A stretch of 64,000 bases of DNA, taken from Bacteroides xylanisolvens XB1A (GTDB taxonomy: Bacteria; Bacteroidota; Bacteroidia; Bacteroidales; Bacteroidaceae). Position 1 is the stretch's first letter, and every line of letters begins with the position of its first letter. The stretch lies in contig NC_021017.1 in the NCBI RefSeq assembly GCF_000210075.1, forward strand, positions 4,322,556-4,386,555, read 5' to 3'. Below the pieces are notes generated by a model. The model ran no database searches and had not been told where the DNA came from. It worked only from the letters and a program-made list of their open reading frames with translations. A program made the position numbers and the translations under genes. This document shows, piece by piece, positions 29,071 to 35,254 of the stretch.

Positions 29071-29625
29071 TTATTTGCATAAAAATAGTAATAAGGTGTA
29101 ATTTATGCCTTTGAGACTTTCGCGAAGTTTGCGATAGGCGAATTTCTTTAACGTATGGACAGTGCCTTCTGAAATTTGCAATTTGTCAGCAATCTCATGG
29201 TTTTTTAACCCTTTCATAGAGTATAAGATGATATTTCGCATTTGGGTAGGCAATTCTTCTACCGCTTTGCGAACCATGTGGAATGTTTCCTGTTCGATAA
29301 TAGCAGCTTCAAAGCCACTATCGAATTCTTCCTGTCCGGAAAAATTAGGAATATCTAATTGTTCATGTTTTAGGTGATTCAGACATTTATTTCGGGTGAC
29401 GGTATAAAGGAAGCTTTTTACTTTCAAAATGTCGTCGAAATCTTCTTTCCGTTCCCAATAAGCTAACAATACATCTTGCGCAATGTCTTTGCAAACTTCT
29501 TTGTCTTCAATATAGTGGGATGCGAACACGCAAAGAATAGGATAGTAGTCATCAAATAGCTTTTTGAAAGCCTGTTTGTTACCACGTCTGATGTCTGCAA
29601 TTATATTTTCTATATGTATGTTCAC
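29071..29625 (-). CDS. ECF RNA polymerase sigma factor (SusCD operon regulator)
   Basis: This is a 184-residue Bacteroidetes-type sigma-70 family factor. Region 2 is seen as FDDYYPILCVFASHYIEDKE and DIAQDVLLAYWERKED. Region 4 is a helix-turn-helix with MKGLKNHEIADKLQISEGTV. The first usable start is a GTG at 29625; an in-frame stop lies two codons upstream. It should direct transcription of the SusCD/protease operon when released by FecR. Its start is only 34 bp past the stop of a Crp/Fnr-family gene, so the two may share a transcript. Confidence 0.93.
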   Translation of the reverse strand: MNIHIENIIADIRRGNKQAFKKLFDDYYPILCVFASHYIEDKEVCKDIAQDVLLAYWERKEDFDDILKVKSFLYTVTRNKCLNHLKHEQLDIPNFSGQEEFDSGFEAAIIEQETFHMVRKAVEELPTQMRNIILYSMKGLKNHEIADKLQISEGTVHTLKKFAYRKLRESLKGINYTLLLFLCK

Positions 29626-29659
29626 TATTTAGGGTGGAGCGACTGGTGCAGGAATTTTC

Positions 29660-30361
29660 TTATCCAATCTTACTTATTTTCTTCAGCTTTTCTTCTTCGA
29701 TGATTTTGATCTTTCTTCCGTCGATTGTAATCAGTCGTTCCGTAGCGAACTGTGACAATGTGCGGATAGCATTCGAAGTAGTCATATTAGAGAGATTAGC
29801 TAAATCTTCGCGTGAAAGATAAATGCTCAAAGTAGATCCGTCTTCTTCCAAGCCGTAGCTTTCTTTCAGGAAGATGAGAGATTCGGCCAAGCGTCCGCGG
29901 ATATGCTTTTGTGTCAGATTGACAGTGCGTTCGTCTGAGATGCCGAGATCAATAGAAAGCTGGCGGATAAAAAACATAGCCAGGTCATTATTCTGGGCAA
30001 CTAAAGTTAAGATAGCATTCATAGGAATCAGACAAACAACAGAGGGTTCGAAAGCTGCTGCGGCAGTTACAAAATCTTGTTTGGCAAAATAAGCACGATA
30101 AGCAAAGTATTCGCGTGGTTTAATCATGCGAATAATCTGACTTCTACCTCCCACGCCATCTTTGAAGATTTTTACTTTCCCACTGATAAGACACATCAGA
30201 TGAGAAGGTGTTTCCCCTTCGCAGTAGATGGTTTCATTTTTTTTGTAGGTTTGTATCGTATAATTGTTCATCAGAAACTCCTTTTGCTCGTTATTTAAAG
30301 GAGCTAACATATCGGATAACGGTTCCGAAATATCGATGTCTGACATATTCATTTTTACCAT
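29660..30361 (-). CDS. Crp/Fnr family transcriptional regulator
   Basis: This is a 233-residue regulator. A cyclic-nucleotide-binding-like beta roll (about 20-130; YCEGETPSHLMCLISGKVKIF) is followed by a dimer helix and a C-terminal winged helix (LSREDLANLSNMTTSNAIRTL). There is no Cys cluster for an Fe-S centre, so an FNR oxygen sensor is unlikely. Starts at 30352 (MNMS) or 30346 (MSDI) are also possible. Its ligand and targets are unknown. It lies between glnN and the ECF sigma gene, all on the minus strand. Confidence 0.88.
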   Translation of the reverse strand: MVKMNMSDIDISEPLSDMLAPLNNEQKEFLMNNYTIQTYKKNETIYCEGETPSHLMCLISGKVKIFKDGVGGRSQIIRMIKPREYFAYRAYFAKQDFVTAAAAFEPSVVCLIPMNAILTLVAQNNDLAMFFIRQLSIDLGISDERTVNLTQKHIRGRLAESLIFLKESYGLEEDGSTLSIYLSREDLANLSNMTTSNAIRTLSQFATERLITIDGRKIKIIEEEKLKKISKIG

Positions 30362-30388
30362 GAGTGCTACAAAACTGTGTTATACAGC

Positions 30389-30397
30389 ACAAAAGTA
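30389..30397 (-). promoter_or_regulatory. -7 promoter box of the Crp/Fnr-family gene
   Basis: The minus strand reads TACTTTTGT 28 bp before the ATG. A short dyad CTGT-n5-ACAG at 30375-30387 falls near the transcription start and might be an autoregulatory site, but it is weak. Confidence 0.45.
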
Positions 30398-30427
30398 AAA
30401 AGAAAAAATGAGAAAATGAACGAATCT

Positions 30428-30468
30428 ATAAAAAGATTGCACAAAAGTGGGAGCTTTCGTGCAATCTT
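30428..30468 (-). terminator. Rho-independent terminator of glnN
   Basis: On the minus strand AAGATTGCAC and GTGCAATCTT form a 10-bp stem, extended by a further AAAG/CTTT pairing after one mismatch, followed by a T-run. It lies 10 bp past the glnN stop codon. Confidence 0.8.
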
Positions 30469-30477
30469 ATAGGCATT

Positions 30478-32667
30478 TTATTTAGCAAACAACAGTTCTC
30501 TGTATTTGGGTAACGGCCATATTTCGTCGTCTACTTCCATCTCTAGGTGGTCGATGTGGTCGCGGATCTGATCGAGATACGGGCGTACTTTTTCTTCATA
30601 CTCAAATGCTCTTTCCTTATAGTTCTCCATGTGGTTGGCTACTTTTCGTGCTTCGGTCATTTCGCGAACCAGTACTTTGATGGAAGTGACCCGGTGTGAA
30701 ATTTCACGGATCAGCTCTTTGCGGTCGGCACTCAACACTTCGTATTCTTCAGCCGGGAATATTTCTTTCAGTCCGCGAAGATTTTCGAGCAACCGGTTCT
30801 GATAGGCAACGGCAGTCGGTACGATGTGGTTAATGGCGAGGTCGCCCAGTACACGGCCTTCGATTTGCACCTTCATGGTATATTTCTCCAGTTCCACTTC
30901 CAGACGGCTGTTCAATTCGGTTTCGTTGAAGATACGTTCGCCAATCAGCACTGATTTGGATTGGTTGTCAATATAGTGCATCAGGGCTTCCGGTACGTGG
31001 CAGATGTTAGTCAGTCCGCGGCGTGCGGCTTCCTGTTTCCATTCTTCAGAATAACCGTCGCCCTCAAAACGAATCGGTTCGGAGGCGATAATCGTTTCTT
31101 TCAGTATGCGGAAGATGGCTTCATCTTTGCCTACTCCTTCTTCCATCAGCTTTTCTACTGATGCACGGAATTCGTTCAACTGGTTTGCCATGGCGGCATT
31201 GATTGCAATCATGGAGGCGGCACAGTTGGAAGACGAACCTGCGGCACGGAACTCGAAACGATTTCCGGTGAATGCGAAAGGAGAGGTGCGGTTACGGTCG
31301 GTAGTATCCAGTAGGATTTCGGGGATGCGTCCGATACCTAACTTCAGGGTGGTTTTTTCTTCCGGTGTCATTTTCTCGTTTCCTACCTGGCGGACAATTT
31401 CGTCGAGAGTGGACGATAGTTGTGAACCCAGGAAGCAGGAGAGAATGGCGGGAGGAGCTTCGTTGGCTCCCAAACGGTAGCTGTTGCTGGCGCTCATGAT
31501 GGAGGCACGCAGTAAATCCTGGTTTTTATAAACCATCATTAAGGCGTTTACCAGGAAAGTGAGGAATAGCATGTTTCCTTTCGGATTCTTTCCGGGGGCG
31601 AACAAGTTGATGCCGGTGTCGGTGCAGAGCGACCAGTTGTTGTGCTTGCCCGAACCGTTTACTCCGCTGTATGGCTTTTCGTGTAGGAGTACATTGAAGT
31701 GATGTTTCCTTGCGATACGTTTCATCAAATCCATGACAAGCTGGTTGTGGTCGTTGGCAAGGTTGCAGTTTTCGAAGATAGGGGCCAACTCAAATTGGTT
31801 GGGGGCTACTTCGTTATGACGGGTTTTGGCGGGAATACCCAGTTTGTGACACTCAATTTCGAGTTCTTTCATAAATGCCGTGACACGTGGAGGGATGGAG
31901 CCGAAATAGTGGTCTTCCAACTGTTGGTCTTTGGCGGAAGAGTGTCCCATCAGTGTCCGTCCTGTCAGGCAGAGGTCGGGGCGTGCATTATATAAGGAAG
32001 AGTCGACTAGAAAATATTCCTGTTCCCATCCTAAATTGGTATATACGCGTGTGATGTTCTTGTCGAATAGTTGGCAGACTTCCGTTGCTGCTTTATCTAC
32101 GGCGGCAAGTGCTTTCAATAATGGAGTTTTGTAATCCAGTGCTTCGCCTGTATAAGAAATGAAGATAGTTGGGATACAAAGAGTGGTGTCTACCACGAAT
32201 GCTGGTGAAGAAACATCCCAGGCTGTATATCCTCGTGCTTCGAAAGTGTTGCGGATACCGCCGTTAGGGAAAGAAGAGGCATCCGGTTCTTGCTGGATCA
32301 GTAGTTTTCCGGAGAAGCGTTCGATTACTCCGCCGTCTTCGCCGAATTCGATAAAACCGTCATGTTTCTCGGCTGTTCCGTCTGTCAGAGGCTGGAACCA
32401 GTGTGTGTAGTGAGTGACGTTGAGTGACTTGGCCCAACTTTTCATGCCGTTAGCAATCAAATCTGCTATTTCGCGGCTGATAGGCGTACCTTTTTCGATA
32501 GCATCGGTTACAGCTTTGTAGGCTTCTTTGGGAAGATACTCCTGCATCTTCTTGCGGTCGAACACGTGGCTACCATAATAATCAGAGAGTTTGTTGGAAG
32601 GAGCAGTTACTTCCAGAGGTTTCCGGTTGGAAAGCTCTTGTAAGGCAAAAAAACGCATTTTTGACAT
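30478..32667 (-). CDS. glnN: Glutamine synthetase type III
   Basis: This is a 729-residue enzyme when started at the ATG at 32667 (MSKMRFFALQELSNRKPL); that is the usual length of GSIII, and an upstream start would add eleven untypical residues. It joins ammonia to glutamate with ATP. GSIII features seen include the N-terminal HVFDRKKMQEYLP, a catalytic-domain segment PAKTRHNEVAPNQFELAPIF, and KHNNWSLCTDTGINLF. It is cytoplasmic and normally a large double-hexamer. The promoter region carries an unusual set of repeats (32710-32781). Confidence 0.95.
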   Translation of the reverse strand: MSKMRFFALQELSNRKPLEVTAPSNKLSDYYGSHVFDRKKMQEYLPKEAYKAVTDAIEKGTPISREIADLIANGMKSWAKSLNVTHYTHWFQPLTDGTAEKHDGFIEFGEDGGVIERFSGKLLIQQEPDASSFPNGGIRNTFEARGYTAWDVSSPAFVVDTTLCIPTIFISYTGEALDYKTPLLKALAAVDKAATEVCQLFDKNITRVYTNLGWEQEYFLVDSSLYNARPDLCLTGRTLMGHSSAKDQQLEDHYFGSIPPRVTAFMKELEIECHKLGIPAKTRHNEVAPNQFELAPIFENCNLANDHNQLVMDLMKRIARKHHFNVLLHEKPYSGVNGSGKHNNWSLCTDTGINLFAPGKNPKGNMLFLTFLVNALMMVYKNQDLLRASIMSASNSYRLGANEAPPAILSCFLGSQLSSTLDEIVRQVGNEKMTPEEKTTLKLGIGRIPEILLDTTDRNRTSPFAFTGNRFEFRAAGSSSNCAASMIAINAAMANQLNEFRASVEKLMEEGVGKDEAIFRILKETIIASEPIRFEGDGYSEEWKQEAARRGLTNICHVPEALMHYIDNQSKSVLIGERIFNETELNSRLEVELEKYTMKVQIEGRVLGDLAINHIVPTAVAYQNRLLENLRGLKEIFPAEEYEVLSADRKELIREISHRVTSIKVLVREMTEARKVANHMENYKERAFEYEEKVRPYLDQIRDHIDHLEMEVDDEIWPLPKYRELLFAK

Positions 32668-32696
32668 AAATGGTCTACTTTTTATCGGTTGATGGT

Positions 32697-32781
32697 GCAA
32701 AATTATATGTTTTTTCTGAAAGTACCCCTATTTTAAAGGGGGTATTTTTAGAAATGAATGTATTTTTTCTAAAGATACCCC
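32697..32781 (-). promoter_or_regulatory. glnN promoter with three TTTCTnAAAnTACCCC repeats
   Basis: The minus strand has a -7-like TAATTTTGC at 32697-32705, 29 bp before the glnN ATG. Upstream lie three related 17-19-bp units: 32710-32728 (forward), 32738-32754 (inverted) and 32763-32781 (forward). The shared core is TTTCT(G/A)AAA(G/A/T)TACCCC-like. The first two form a hairpin or operator dyad over the -33 region. This arrangement suits a DNA-binding regulator of nitrogen assimilation, which is an inference. Confidence 0.45.
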
Positions 32782-32807
32782 CTCTGTTGATTCTCCAACT
32801 TCTGTTC

Positions 32808-33281
32808 TTATTGCTTCTGTTGGTCCATTTCTTTAGCCATCTGTTTAACCAAACTTTCCACTTGGATATAATGGTTGTGATAGTTTTTGAATAACTGTTT
32901 GAACACTGGACTGTCCATAGCCATTTGAGTAAGGAATTGTAAATGTTTGCCCATAGCGGCATTCATTTGTATACGTTCTTTCTTGCTCAAATTGTCTTGT
33001 ATGGAGTAAGCTCCGCATGAAATTTGGATTTCTGCAATACCTTCATCCCACGGATGGGTGTTGAGGTGAGTCAATGCTGCCAAGATTTTTTTCAGGTCTT
33101 TCAGCAGAATGTTTAATAGTTCGAATTCGGTGCGGTTTATGGAGCAGGAATCCGGGTTCAGGAGGAAAGCGAATTTAAGGTAGAAATCCTTTAATTCTTC
33201 TTTAGGAATAGCAAATGAATCTTTGGAAGCCTTTATCATGCCTCCCACCGCTGGTTGAACGGTAACTTGTTTTGTTTCCAT
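32808..33281 (-). CDS. Hypothetical protein, 157 residues
   Basis: I do not recognise a family. The protein is soluble and mostly helical with a charged, Gln-rich C-terminus (KQMAKEMDQQKQ) and no signal peptide or membrane segment. Codon use looks like its neighbours. It starts with METKQVTVQ and follows a structured leader of about 200 nt with its own promoter. It ends 140 bp upstream of glnN on the same strand, so a link to nitrogen metabolism is possible but not shown. Confidence 0.7.
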   Translation of the reverse strand: METKQVTVQPAVGGMIKASKDSFAIPKEELKDFYLKFAFLLNPDSCSINRTEFELLNILLKDLKKILAALTHLNTHPWDEGIAEIQISCGAYSIQDNLSKKERIQMNAAMGKHLQFLTQMAMDSPVFKQLFKNYHNHYIQVESLVKQMAKEMDQQKQ

Positions 33282-33340
33282 AATATAATTATGAATAAGG
33301 TGGTAGGCGAAGATTTTCTATGAAATAAGAGCGGTTCCGC

Positions 33341-33490
33341 CTTTCCCGTTACTCTTCACCAACCAGGCAGTGGGTGCATTAACACTCCACACGGGGGTAC
33401 GAAACCGCCATATGAAGCATCAGGACAGGCATAAAAATGCCTGCCACGAAAACGAGGCAGGTTCCCTGCCTGGTTGATATGAAGAGTATC
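33341..33490 (-). ncRNA. Structured RNA / leader element of unknown class
   Basis: Downstream of a near-ideal minus-strand promoter the RNA folds strongly. Outer arms 33466-33488 and 33350-33370 pair over 20 bp (9 + 11) with one small internal loop. Inside are a hairpin at 33424-33445 and a tight GGCAGG-ttc-CCTGCC hairpin at 33456-33470 that competes with the outer stem. A ten-codon ORF (MAVSYPRVEC) lies inside the outer stem. Competing stems are typical of riboswitches or attenuators. I could not match it to TPP, cobalamin, SAM, FMN, glycine or SRP RNA. It precedes the 157-residue gene by about 60 nt. Confidence 0.6.
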
Positions 33491-33491
33491 A

Positions 33492-33522
33492 CAAAGATAC
33501 GACAATTTTCTTCTTTGTCAAA
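33492..33522 (-). promoter_or_regulatory. Promoter of the structured leader RNA
   Basis: On the minus strand TTTG (33519-33522), a 19-bp spacer and TATCTTTG (33492-33499) match the Bacteroides sigma consensus exactly. Transcription would start close to the 5' arm of the outer stem. Confidence 0.8.
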
Positions 33523-33581
33523 AATAAAAGGAGAAATAAAAAGGTAAGAGTAAGTATTTCTCTTTTTTATGCAGTTTTTAA

Positions 33582-33729
33582 TTAAATGGGAATTTATCAG
33601 TTAAATGAAAATTTATCGGTTAGGCTGAAAGCCTTACAATTATATATTTATTGGGATGCCCTGAAAGGGCTTAATTATCATTTAGTTCATTTATGCACCG
33701 TTATGAATCAAACTAGCGGTGGTTTGATT
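33582..33729. repeat. Cluster of small repeats and hairpins
   Basis: Two 19-bp tandem copies (33582-33600, 33601-33619) start with TTAAATG. They are followed by the hairpins AGGCT-gaa-AGCCT-like (about 33622) and GCCC-tgaa-AGGGC (33658-33670), and by a perfect 8-bp dyad AATCAAAC-n8-GTTTGATT (33706-33729). An 82-codon ORF runs across it (33586-33834) but looks like repeat-derived noise. It resembles the small palindromic elements found between bacterial genes. The bases from 33830 to 34005 show nothing firm. Confidence 0.5.
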
Positions 33730-34005
33730 ATTTTCAAAAATCATGGTAAAATAAAGTATATCAACTTCTCTGTCAACTTAGAAATAAAAGTTTACTTTTG
33801 CCTTCCACAAGTTTCACAGACTCGTAAGTTGTAGTATGACAGATGTTTGCTGTGATTTAATGACCTCGTTTTAGCTTTTCACATCCTTCACACTCTAACG
33901 AAAAGCCCCCCGGTTCAAACAAAAGCTTAGGCGTTTCTTTATATGGAAGGATATAAGAAGATTAATACGACCGGATAACAGATTGAAATAGTTAACATGG
34001 TATCA

Positions 34006-34093
34006 GCCGACTGCCGTTGACCATACAGCTGACTGCAGTTGTCTAAGTCGCTGACTTTAGTTGACCGAACAGACGACTCTAGTTGTCTATTCA
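34006..34093. repeat. Four tandem 22-bp imperfect repeats
   Basis: Units at 34006, 34028, 34050 and 34072 are each exactly 22 bp, with the core (C/T/G)GACTnnnGTTG(A/T)C. Three of the four contain the dyad ACT-n2-AGT. Units 1 and 3 share GTTGACC; units 2 and 4 share GTTGTCT. They lie 157-244 bp upstream of the Rpn-family gene. Such evenly phased units are typical of protein-binding arrays. Confidence 0.7.
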
Positions 34094-34137
34094 TAAATCA
34101 ACTTTAAAATCGTGATATAGAGTCGATATTACGTAGT

Positions 34138-34224
34138 ATCAAACCATATACTTCATGTTAGGTATTGGTTTGATTTTATTTTATCCCATACTTGACACTA
34201 TTCAACAAAAAAACTCTATCTTTG
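34138..34224 (+). promoter_or_regulatory. Promoter and upstream dyad of the Rpn-family gene
   Basis: A -7 TATCTTTG at 34217-34224 and a TTG at 34192-34194 (22-bp spacer) precede the ATG by 25 bp. Upstream, ATCAAACC (34138-34145) and GGTTTGAT (34167-34174) form a dyad that echoes the ATCAAAC/GTTTGAT dyad at 33706-33729. Confidence 0.5.
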
Positions 34225-34249
34225 TTCTATAATTGAGATACAAGAAATA

Positions 34250-35086
34250 ATGGGAAGATTTATCAATCCCTTTACCGATTTTGGCTTTAAGTTTTTATTC
34301 GGCAGAGAGGTAGAAAAGGAGTTATTAATCGACTTCTTGAATGATTTGCTCGTAGGAGAGCATGTAATTACCGACATCCAGTTCCTAAACAACGAACAGC
34401 AGCCGGAAGTAAAAACAGAACGAGGACTTATCTATGATATATATTGTAGAACCAATACGGGGGAGCATATTATCGTAGAAATGCAGAACCGGGAACAGCC
34501 TTACTTTAAAGACCGTGCCCTTTTCTATCTTTCGAGGGCCATTACCCAACAAGCGAGAAAGGGGATTTGGAACTTTCAATTAGATGCTGTGTACGGAGTG
34601 TTCTTCATGAACTTCGTGATGGACAAGGATATACCCTCTAAAATCAGAACGGATGTTGTCCTTTCTGACAGGGATACAGGTAAGCTTTTCAATAGTAAGT
34701 TCCGGCAGATTTTTATTGAATTGCCGAACTTTAATAAAGAAGAGGATGAATGTGAAAATGATTTTGAACGCTGGATTTATATATTAAAGCACATGGATAC
34801 ACTTGATCGAATGCCTTTCAAGGCTCGTAAAGCCGTTTTTGAACGACTGGAAAAGTTAGCCTCCAAAGCGAATATGACCCAGGAGGAAAGAATGCAGTAC
34901 GAGGAAGAATGGAAAGTTTACAACGATTATTTTAATACGTTGGACTTTGCAGAACAAAAAGGAATGCAAAAAGGTATACAAAAAGGTATACGAGAAACAG
35001 CCCGTAAATTGAAAGAATTAGGAGTGGATGATGATATTATCATAAAATCTACGGGTATTTCGAAAGAAGAAATAGAGAAATTATAA
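34250..35086 (+). CDS. Rpn family PD-(D/E)XK nuclease / putative transposase
   Basis: This is a 278-residue protein of the PDDEXK_2 (Rpn) family. The opening MGRFINPFTDFGFKFLFG is characteristic. The nuclease core is YDIYCRTNTGEHIIVEMQ (Asp and Glu-x-Gln, near residues 61-78), then a conserved Arg-Gln stretch (LSRAITQQ). In E. coli, Rpn proteins are DNases that promote recombination; many also act in phage defence. The C-terminus has short repeats (GMQKG, GIQKG, GIRE) before a helix. It has its own promoter and terminator and is flanked by repeats, suggesting an accessory locus. Confidence 0.9.
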   Translation: MGRFINPFTDFGFKFLFGREVEKELLIDFLNDLLVGEHVITDIQFLNNEQQPEVKTERGLIYDIYCRTNTGEHIIVEMQNREQPYFKDRALFYLSRAITQQARKGIWNFQLDAVYGVFFMNFVMDKDIPSKIRTDVVLSDRDTGKLFNSKFRQIFIELPNFNKEEDECENDFERWIYILKHMDTLDRMPFKARKAVFERLEKLASKANMTQEERMQYEEEWKVYNDYFNTLDFAEQKGMQKGIQKGIRETARKLKELGVDDDIIIKSTGISKEEIEKL

Positions 35087-35108
35087 TCTTTCTCCTATTA
35101 TTAATAGG

Positions 35109-35139
35109 CGACTCATGCATTCAAACATGAGTCGTTTTT
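35109..35139 (+). terminator. Terminator after the Rpn-family gene
   Basis: CGACTCATG and CATGAGTCG form a 9-bp stem with an eight-base loop, followed by TTTTT, 23 bp past the stop codon. Confidence 0.85.
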
Positions 35140-35216
35140 GTTTATTCATATATTTATATTAATCAGGTGTGAAAAGCTTCCTTCCCCTGATAACTCTTTT
35201 TAGTAGCTTAATTCCA

Positions 35217-35246
35217 TTGCTTTTCGATATTCTTTTTTATATTTGC
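35217..35246 (+). promoter_or_regulatory. Promoter of the DUF5686 gene, very close to the start codon
   Basis: TTG (35217-35219), an 18-bp spacer and TATATTTGC (35238-35246) are followed by the ATG only 8 bp later. The mRNA would have almost no leader. Confidence 0.5.
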
Positions 35247-35254
35247 CTACGTTA

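Noticed and set aside
30375..30387. Crp-type operator at the Crp/Fnr gene promoter
   Set aside because: The dyad has only four paired bases each side, too weak to call as a feature by itself.
33341..33490. 6S RNA
   Set aside because: The outer stem fits, but the inside is a set of separate hairpins rather than a rod with one large bubble, and no defined 3' end is visible. It is kept as an unknown structured RNA.
33586..33834. 82-codon ORF as a real gene
   Set aside because: It is built on tandem repeats and hairpins, has no clear ribosome site, and shows no domain.
34006..34093. CRISPR array
   Set aside because: The 22-bp units are contiguous with no spacers and diverge from each other.
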